This document shows positions 56,379 to 64,000 of a stretch of DNA of 64,000 bases, piece after piece. The notes beneath the pieces are model-generated. The model had not been told where the DNA came from and did no database searches. It saw only the letters and a program-made list of their open reading frames with translations. Source of the stretch: Suillus spraguei (taxonomy: Eukaryota > Basidiomycota > Agaricomycetes > Boletales > Suillaceae); the NCBI GenBank assembly GCA_016800925.1, contig JABCPU010000004.1, positions 124,001-188,000 of the forward strand, read 5' to 3'. How positions within the stretch are numbered: position 1 is the stretch's first letter; every line of letters starts with the position of its first letter. The translations under genes were made by a program, and so were the position numbers.

Positions 56379-58972
56379 TTAAGGCCACACGCCTGGTCGG
56401 CTAGAACCACTAGGTCTGGACGGATAATAACTGTTGGGATTGTACGTATCATATGGACTACGGACGGTGTCATGAGGTGTAGTAGTTGTCACAGGTGGTA
56501 CGTACAAACTTGGATTGGGGTAACGTACTGGGGGTAATTGAGGGACAGCGTAATTGGTCGGTCCAGTAGCATATGAGGTCGCAGGTGACCGAGGTGTGCT
56601 CATAGATACGACATTGGCAACTGGCGATACGGGTGGAAGATGCACTGCATGAGGTATTTGAGACTGTGGCGGCGGGTGTGGTTGCTGAGGTGCTGGAACG
56701 GAATCAACCCTGGATTTCTTCCAGATCTGTTCTGTAGGCGAGGGTGCACCAGAAGGTGCCTTGCGCTTCTCCAGAGAACTCTGCACCATGGGTGGTGGTC
56801 GGGGCTCATCCTCGTCAGAGTCAGCTGTTAGGTCGATGACATCACTACTCCTAGGTCGCCGCGCGATTGTCGAAAGACCTGCATTAGAAGCAGGACTGGA
56901 CAAGGTGTTCATCGGGTAGGAATCCGATAACTCCTGCTTGACTCTGCCCTCGTCCTCATCATCAGAGTCCAGCACAAGAATCTCCACATTTGTCCTCGCG
57001 TGGGCTTTTGCGGCAGTCTCTTCATCAACCGATGCTGGTGATGATTCACGAGGAGAGGGCGAAAACCTAAACGGAGCTGTCCCTTGATGCGAGGCCAACC
57101 AGGAAACTGAGCCAAACTTATTGTCACTTGTATGCCACTGCCCGTCGCTTTCAACAATAACATCTTCGACATCCTCAGAAGTATCCTTCAGAATCTGGTC
57201 AAAATACCTGTTGATATATACATTAGCTAACTAATGATTCAGTAACATAAAAACGACGAACCCATCTATGATAAGATCTTCGAAATTTAGGGCCTTCTCA
57301 CATACAGGACAAAGCCACGTTGTCGTTTGCTCCATGCAGCTGAACCACGACTTTGCATCAAAGCACTGCGGGTGAGGGCATAGTATTGATCTACACGGCT
57401 TTGTTACTCGCATGAAGCTCAGCTAGACCATTTTACCATGAGAAAAAGTCAAGCGGGGTGGAGGACATCCATACTGGGCATTTCAAAGACATCTTCTGTG
57501 ATCCAGCAATAATATCGTCATCTTCGCTTGAAGTTTTATTCACTGCAAGAAATACTATTCAACAAATGATTTACTGAATAAATAAACGGTTTACTTTGTG
57601 CCACAATATCTTCATGATTGCGATACTTGCCCTTCTCGAGCTTGTCCACGAGCTGATCTACAGTCGTGGCTTCAACAAGCATAACAATCAGATAAAATTT
57701 CTGCTGACAATACTAAGATAAACTGTGTGTAAATGGCAAATCCACCAACCTTGGGCTGTATGGGCTGCTGGCTGTTCACGTATACCATTTCAACTCGGTT
57801 TTGACCCGTCGTTCTGACGGTCTTCCCAAGGTCTGCTGGCGGAGCAGTACCAGGCTTCTTCTTTAAACCTTTCAGGTTCGCCGTCAGCTGCACGCCATTG
57901 ACTCGCACTTCACACGTGGGAGGAAATTCAATCGGACAAAGTGTTGTAGTGGGCCTGAATCCTGAGGCGTAAAACGTGTTTGAAGTGCAGTATAATCGAA
58001 GCTGGAACTTGGCACTAGAAGGTGTGTCAGGCTCACGACATCTAATCCACTGATGGGAACATACGTCGTCGAGTTCAGCTTCATCGACTGCTCGCTGGTG
58101 AGAGCAAATGTCAAGGTTTGCTGTTTTCGATCAGTCGAACTCGTGGATTCTAGGAAATTGTCAAACTAGACCAAATTAATGGGAAGTGAGAGATATGTAC
58201 TTACCAGGACACTCAACAATGCCAGAAACAGCTTGATCTACACGAAAGAATGGGGAGGGTTTGAAGCGCATACCTGCGGTATGTGTTGGTGATAATGAGC
58301 CAGGCAGGTGCCTATGTATCTTACCTGGTTTGGACACAGCCGACGGACTAGCGCCTGTGGTTGGTGGCGGAGGTAGCCGCGGAGGGGCGTAGGGATCATA
58401 GCGGCCAGCGGGGATCGCGTTGAAGCCGCTGCGAGCGGTATTCGAAGCTGGACTGTATGCTGCTGAAGGACCCGAAGGTATTGACTGGGATACCATCGCT
58501 CCTGATATACGGGAGCTCGTGTACCTGGTGGTCAAGCGCGTGGTCAGTGCTGTGTCCGGAGTGAAGGATGCTACCAGACATAAATACTGTAACTAATCGA
58601 AGGAGCCCAGAAAAGCGGCGCATGAGAAATGCCACGCACGCGAAATGAGTCAAACGCATAAAATAGAACTTACATTCCGGTATTGCGAACCTGGTATAGT
58701 ATAACTTTCGCTTTGGTCCATTTGTCGATGTTGTTGGCTTGACGCCAGGATTCCAACTGCTGTACGATCCTCTCTATCAGGTCCTGCTTCTTTCCAGACT
58801 TGTGAAATACAGTGTTGCATTCCTCATTGAAACCGGTAAGAATTTGTTTGAGTTTATCCACCGTGTTATGCTTGACTGTGTGCCGCAAATTCTAGAGTAA
58901 TGATTTAGTAACATATGATATAAGATTTACAATGCAGACCTCGAAATCACTCCAAGAGTCATTGGCGGCCAT
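56379..58972 (-). CDS. SIZ1: Siz/PIAS-type SUMO E3 ligase
   Basis: This nuclear SUMO ligase starts MAANDSWSDFE. The next exon holds a SAP-type DNA-binding region (HNTVDKLKQILTGFNEEC, KKQDLIERIVQQLESW), followed by a Pro/Ser linker and a PINIT-like region (CEVRVNGVQLTANLKGLKKK). The SP-RING exon gives KPCRSILCPHPQCFDAKSWF and TTTWLCPVCEKAL, the Cys/His pattern of Siz/PIAS proteins. Downstream are two SUMO-interacting motifs, EILVLDSDDEDE and DVIDLTADSDEDE, and a long Pro-rich tail ending SGSSRPGVWP. About ten exons are present. It is divergent from NudC. Confidence 0.9.
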
Positions 58973-59180
58973 TGATGAGTCTCTGCTATCTGCCACAGTG
59001 AGCAAAAGCTTTCAGGAGAACAGGGAAGAGTTGAGGACCAAGTCAGCGGGAACAATTTGGGTTTACATACCATAATACACAAAGGTAAACAAAGCAGATT
59101 CAGATCATACGTTGCTCACGTGCGCCATCTCTTTCATATCGTTTAAACTTGTAGAATTGTCAAAGGATTGTTTCATACGT

Positions 59181-60071
59181 ATGTCTTCAGACAACGACTA
59201 CGACAAGCTCACGAAGGAAGAGAGAGAGGCGCGTGACAAAGCTGATAGGGAACGTGAGGTGGCGGAACAGGCTGGTATGGTCCCACTTAATCAGATGTTG
59301 ATCAGATCATAGACCATGGCATGCAGCTCTCCCATACAGATGGAAGCAAGAGTTGGGCGAAGTCGATATTACTGTTCCTGTTCCTAAAGGGACACGAGCC
59401 AGGGATTTAGTCGTTGTTATTCAGAAGAAGAAACTTAGTGTTGGTCTCAAGGGTCAGGAAAAGATTATGGAAGGCGAACTCTGCAAGGAGATCAAACTCG
59501 AGGACAGCACTTGGACACTCGGTGAGGTACTGCATCATGATATGTGTGCTGATTCTTAATCGTAGTTTAGAGGATCAGCAGTCTCTTCTTATCCATCTAG
59601 AGAAGCTGAATAAACAGCAGTGGTGGGACAATATTCTTACACATCACCCTAAGATCGACACCCGTAAGATCCAGCCAGAGAACAGTAAGCTCAGCGACCT
59701 TGATGGAGAAACAAGGTAATGTTTACCGTTATCAGTTAAAGCTCGCTCTTACTCGGCTTCTTCAGAGGCATGGTCGAAAAAATGATGGTGAGTGCCTAGC
59801 ATATGTCTATATCTATTTCTACCAACTTGGTTTCATGCTTTTAGTTTGACAACCAACAGAAGGTATGTACTTGATTGTGTCTATGACCATATGTGAATTC
59901 AGTGTGCCTTCAGCAAATGGGAAAACCTACCTCAGATGAACTAAAGAAGATGGAGGTTAGTCATTCTTGCGTCAAGTTTTCCGATGTTCACCAACTTTGA
60001 TGCATTAGGCATTGAAGAAGTTCCAGGCGGCACACCCTGAACTCGACTTCTCGAACGCCAAGATCTCATAA
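59181..60071 (+). CDS. nudC: NudC-type nuclear migration protein
   Basis: This is a p23/CS-domain co-chaperone of the dynein/LIS1 pathway. It starts [20 protein letters not shown] with a charged helix, then the CS domain: [56 protein letters not shown], and [17 protein letters not shown], all typical NudC blocks. Very small 3' exons encode [27 protein letters not shown], and the end is LDFSNAKIS at TAA 60,069-60,071. Five to six introns are present. Length (about 190 residues) is the fungal NudC size. Confidence 0.9.
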
Positions 60072-60156
60072 ATGCCATCTATCGCGACGAATGTCAGGTT
60101 TTATATTGCATCCGCCATGTACAAGGAAATTCTACAGCATGCGAATAACACAAGAG

Positions 60157-62113
60157 TTATATTAGTGTTTCTCTCCAAGTGCAAACCCTACGTTTGCAAA
60201 GTGTGACCAGTAACTGTCCTCCAAAGCCGAGTGCACAAGCCTGCACGCTTCCTTGCGCACCAGGAACTAGAACTTCCCACCTCTGCGGTTCGGGTGATTT
60301 CCCGAAGATTGTTGTACTTGGTTGATCTTCCTCTTCCTCTTCATCGTCCAGACGTACATTTTGGAATTCAGATTCAATGTCACGTTCCGGCGGGTTACGC
60401 TCAGGCGGGTCTGGCGCTATCACGCGAGGATGGAAGTTTGCGAGGTTGTACAAACGAACGCTGTCAGGAAGAGACAATGCAAGTATGTAGTCGCCTGTGA
60501 ACGTTTGGGTGACATGAACGTGTCGAGTCTGTTGTGGCAAGGAGGTCGTTGAGATGAGCGTAAATGATGCTGCAAAAACAGATTGAGCCCCTAGTTCAAA
60601 CAGAAATGTCAATGCATACAGCTCTCCTGATAATCCTACACAATGATCAGCCACACAAATAAATAAATAGAAGGCAATGTACCGATGAGCAACCCCTGAA
60701 CACCTTCCCAATCGTTTGTCCTGCGGGAAAAAATCTATCGAGTCCAATCCACCGGAAAATTGTCACGGTTCCATCTTCGTAGTATACATCATCCTTGCGA
60801 CCGCGGCGTCTCATGAGAGCGGGGGCACTATGAGTTACTAAAGTGTCAGTGCTGAGCCTGGCTTGGCGTGGTCAGCGAGTTAAGAACGCAGTCATTTAAT
60901 TACATAGAAATACGTACCAACTCACAGACATGATGCGCGCCTTATGGATCCGACTGCTGCTGAAAAGAGGCTTGTCTTCACGAATAAGTTGATTCGAAGG
61001 TGTCACTGGAAAAAACCAAATCTTCACAGCCCGATCTAGCTGAGTGATTTTCGAAAATGTTACGCGATATATGCAATCTTGGATAGACATACCCCACATG
61101 TAGCGATCAGAGGAAGTGTTGGATGGAATGCCTCATGATCATGCGTCAATCATGGTATTAACTTCATATACAAAACTCACAGCGCTCAGAACAGCAGCCT
61201 GATGACCACCGGACGGACCACCACAAAGAACGCCAATGCATCGGCCTACGCCCATACCCTCTGGCTCGCTAGCTTGTAATCCATGGGGGGCTCCGCCTAG
61301 GCTTGGGGCTTTAGACGGTGGCCAGCAAGGATTGTTAGGGGCCTGTTGCGGAGACAATGATAAATCATATATGCGTGTTGTAAAATCCCTTGAAGTGGTA
61401 CAAAACAAATAGGGATACGTGGGGTGAACGACTATGGATGTGATTGGCTAATCACGAGAATCGTCCATCAGCGGATTGAAAGAAAGGTACAAGTACTCAC
61501 CCCACCATGCCCACGCAAGTGGCCGATGATCTCGCCTTTTACTGGGTCCAGGATGTAAAGGATGCTGCCCGCTGAGAAAACAATAAGAGGCTCTAGTGGT
61601 GGATTAAGAGGCAGCGCCCACCCCACGGCCATTACGGACGTATTTTTTCCAGGCGCCTGTATCACAAGTTAGATCGAATAGTACACAAATGTTACCTCAT
61701 ACTTTGTTCTGTTCTTGTTTTGGTACAGACACTGAGAGGCCTTTGCGTGATTTCGAGGCACTGAGTGGAATAACAAGCAGAGAGTCCACGGTTCCGATCG
61801 CGAGGGCCCCAGACCAATCGGAAATCATCTGTTTCCATGGCCCGTCCAGGAGTTCTGTGTCCTTCTCGCCACGCCAAAGAACACCCAAAGACTGTTCAGA
61901 CCATGGAAAGAGCGCAGTACAGTGACACTCCTCAACAAAGTCGAGCTGATAGAGCAAGCTGACTCAAGTTACAATCAGCAAGCTACAGAAATCAGCACGG
62001 ACATCAATAGTTTTAAAAAGTGTGAATGGCTTGGTGTGAGCGGGTTCTTGAAACCATGGAGGGTTGTTGTCATCGGCGACCATCTGGTCACTGTCATCGA
62101 GATACTCTTCCAT
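60157..62113 (-). CDS. WD40-repeat protein, EED/ESC-like (Polycomb PRC2 subunit candidate)
   Basis: The minus-strand exons start MEEYLDDSDQMVADDNNPPW. Blades include LIVFSAGSILYILDPVKGEI with HLRGHGG, LFCTTSRDFTTRIYDLSLSP, a loop with APHGLQASEPEGMGVGRCIG, GGHQAAVLS, MDRAVKIWFFPV, REDKPLFSSSRIHKARIMSV and SIDFFPQDKR; the end is RVCTWRETLI. The order GHGG - CTTSRDFTTRIYDL - HQAAVLS - DRAVKIW - FSSSRIHKA resembles fungal EED-type proteins, which read H3K27me3 in PRC2. Assignment by memory of motifs; another WD40 family is possible. Seven to eight introns. No EZH2-like gene is in the window. Confidence 0.6.
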
Positions 62114-62293
62114 TGTCGAGTTACTAGTAACCTATTCAGAATCCACCAATATTGCAATAGAGAATGTTGAGGTAGACGATATCGACTAACAAAGGCTACT
62201 TATAACCAAGGGCTATTGACGAATAAGGTAATCGACGTTCAATAAACCTTTTTCGCCGACACCCGCCTCGTTCTATTACTCATACCAGCCGTT

Positions 62294-62885
62294 ATGTCTG
62301 GACTATCCCCACAAACCTTGGAAGACGCTTTCGAGCCAAAACCTGCACTACGCAATGCAGCTACCATAGGTCTCCAAGCAGGTATTGTTGGTGCGTTTGT
62401 GAGTGCAGTTCAAAATGCCCTGGGATCGCATTCGCGAGGCGCTGCTGGGTTTTTGACACGTAGCGGAGGCACTATTGGAACTTTCGGTAAGAGAAACAAA
62501 TATACTTGCAATATGAGAGTGTCAAGGTTGAGTTCTATCTTTACAGCTGCAATGGGCGCTGCTTTTGCGTTCACGGAGTCGGCTGTAGCGAATCAACGAG
62601 AAACAAACGATGCACTGAATGGCATTGCGGGTGGTTGTGCAGCGGGATTCCTTGCAGGTCTTAAATGTGTGTTGTCATACTGGATCTATTATTCATTCAC
62701 CTTATATATCAACCTCAGCACGTTCAATACCGGTCGCACTTGGATCGTGCGCTGTAATTGGCGCGGCTATGGGCACCTTCGACTACGCAGGGGAAATTGC
62801 TGGGAGGTCGAAAGAACAGAAAGAAGAGAAGAGAAAGAAGTTCTTTAAACCAGTACCTCAGCCTTCCCATCACGCTTCTGAGTAG
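62294..62885 (+). CDS. mitochondrial complex I subunit of the Tim17 family (NDUFA11/B14.7-like)
   Basis: The small membrane protein starts MSGLSPQTLEDAFEPKPALR, followed by Gly/Ala-rich membrane segments NAATIGLQAGIVGAFVSAVQ, AAMGAAFAFTESAVAN, GIAGGCAAGFLAGLK and CAVIGAAMGTFDYAGE, then a charged C-terminus with EKRKKFFKPVP. This matches the fungal 21.3-kDa NADH:ubiquinone oxidoreductase subunit (NDUFA11 type). Two introns (about 62,487-62,547 and 62,667-62,723) restore the frame to TAG at 62,883-62,885. It is divergent from the WD40 gene over 180 bp. Confidence 0.85.
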
Positions 62886-63043
62886 GGGCATCATCACTGT
62901 ACAGCTCCTCACCTCACTTCGATCTAGAATTAAATGCTGACACCAAACTTCACACCTTGCGAATTTCAAGTGCATTCAACAGATATTTAAGGATACAGCA
63001 TAACAAAACGGTTCATAAAACCAGTCACTTATGGTTCGTCCAC

Positions 63044-64000
63044 CTAGTTGGAGGAACGTACAAGCTCCTCGATATGTGCATAAACTTCACTTTGGTGTGT
63101 CGTATAATACTCCGGCCAAGACTCTGCGCTTTTGCAAGGTCGCTGAACGAAATGGCGGTCAGGAAGGGAAGAAATATGAAGGCAGCGGCTCACATGTTGT
63201 GATAACCTTTCCCATACCCTCTCATCGTCTTCATCGTCTCCTCCACCGTTGGCAAAGAATTCACAGATTACTTCAAAGTCTTCTCGTTCCAAAGTTTCTT
63301 GTGACACAGCAGGGGCAGCTAATCGAGGTTTCTTTGACGGGCCAGGTCTTTCCTCCCCGGTTGATTTCTCGGTATTCCCATTCGAAAACTTGCGAAACGC
63401 GATATTTGCCCTCTTACGGATGTCACTAAGTTGCGTTTTTAGTTTCGAAGACGCTTGCATCTGCCAGGACCCAAGTGAGTGATGTGGCATCTGCAACGAA
63501 TGACAAAATTAGTTCTGTCGGTACATATAGAATATACACATCGAAAGTAACCTATGTACCTTTTTGTGCATGGCTTGAAGCAAGACCGTGGTGGACATCG
63601 TTGGGTCTTCATTAAGCAAGAATTGAGCATACTGACAGAAGTATTCAATTTCTGGCTGCGTAAAATGAAACTTTCCATCTCTCATGGATTTGCGCGTCTC
63701 TGGGGGAGGAGGGGTAGGAGACCGTCGTGCATGATGGGGTTTTGTCTCCTTTGGGAAAGGAAGCGGTGCCGCTGCTGATGTTTGGGGGGAAGTGGGTACT
63801 GATCTCTTCTTCGCTTTCTTTGTTGGCATCTCTGTCAGCGTGGTCTTGTTTGCCTTCGGCTTCGGCCTTGACGCAGATTTCTGACTCTCTTTCTTGACAG
63901 AAGGAGTTTCCTGCACAAATTCATAAAATGTGCTGCTTGGTCTGCCACGCTTCGTATGTTTGACTGAGACACCCGTGTCGAGCGCGTACTCGCTTTCATC
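63044..64000 (-). CDS. AT-hook / Myb-like DNA-binding protein, 5' part outside window
   Basis: Only the C-terminal part is present. At the window edge KHTKRGRPSSTF contains an AT-hook-like GRP core. A basic Ser/Pro-rich region follows, then FTQPEIEYFCQYAQFLLNED ... PHHSLGSWQMQASSKL, a Myb/SANT-like helix pattern, a KKPRLAAPAVSQ linker, an acidic stretch (GGGDDEDDERVWERL) and a second similar pattern SWPEYYTTHQSEVYAHIEEL ending LVRSSN at TAG 63,044. Two copies of the W..Y/H..S..E pattern suggest a chromatin protein; the family is not firmly recognised. One intron lies near 63,480-63,550. Confidence 0.5.

Overview
The window looks like nuclear DNA of a mushroom-type basidiomycete. Almost every gene is broken by many short (about 45-70 nt) GT-AG introns, the gene families are eukaryotic (ADP/ATP carrier, PEX16, Nsp1, PIAS-type SUMO ligase, NudC, complex I subunit), and the interspersed repeats are fungal LTR, pogo-type and Tc1/mariner-type elements. 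Exon joins were worked out by eye, so gene spans are firmer than individual splice sites.

Layout. (1) 1-14.4 kb is repeat-rich and accessory. It holds the 3' part of an alpha/beta-hydrolase esterase, a second esterase copy broken by a 238-bp solo LTR, two segmentally duplicated RidA-family genes (3.0-3.5 kb and 13.65-14.19 kb), a mariner-type relic nested in a foldback element, two copies of a ~480-bp LTR, and a 2.26-kb pogo-type element whose transposase N-terminus is replaced by an unrelated, Ulp1-protease-family-like segment. (2) 14.8-29.8 kb is ordinary gene space: an RBM39/Rsd1-type splicing factor, a ketol-acid-reductoisomerase-like protein, an SDR resembling L-rhamnose 1-dehydrogenase, a cupin, PEX16, the nucleoporin Nsp1, an unknown coiled-coil protein and a CorA-type Mg transporter. 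(3) 29.9-41.0 kb is accessory again: a 629-bp MITE and a tandem triplication (units of about 2.8-2.9 kb) of a DUF2235 (Tle1-like alpha/beta-hydrolase) gene. A solo LTR of the same family as the one in the esterase sits between units I and II, and its empty site is preserved at unit III. (4) 41.1-64.0 kb is dense housekeeping sequence: NUS1, phosphoacetylglucosamine mutase, DUG3, ICE2, molybdopterin synthase large subunit, a pseudouridine glycosidase-kinase fusion, IRC3, the ADP/ATP carrier, a Siz/PIAS SUMO ligase, NudC, an EED-like WD40 protein, a complex I Tim17-family subunit, and the C-terminal part of an AT-hook/Myb-like protein running off the window.

There are no operons. Many neighbours are divergent over 145-240 bp (NUS1/PCM1, MOCS2B/PsuGK, SIZ/NudC, EED-like/NDUFA11-like, KARI-like/SDR) and probably share promoter DNA. 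Some are tightly convergent (PsuGK/IRC3 stops lie 20 nt apart). Functional links are loose: PCM1 and NUS1 both feed glycosylation precursors, while Irc3, the ADP/ATP carrier and the complex I subunit are mitochondrial. The most unusual parts are the DUF2235 triplication with its micro-exons, the chimeric pogo element, and the one-FG-per-exon Nsp1 gene. No tRNA, rRNA or CRISPR locus was found.
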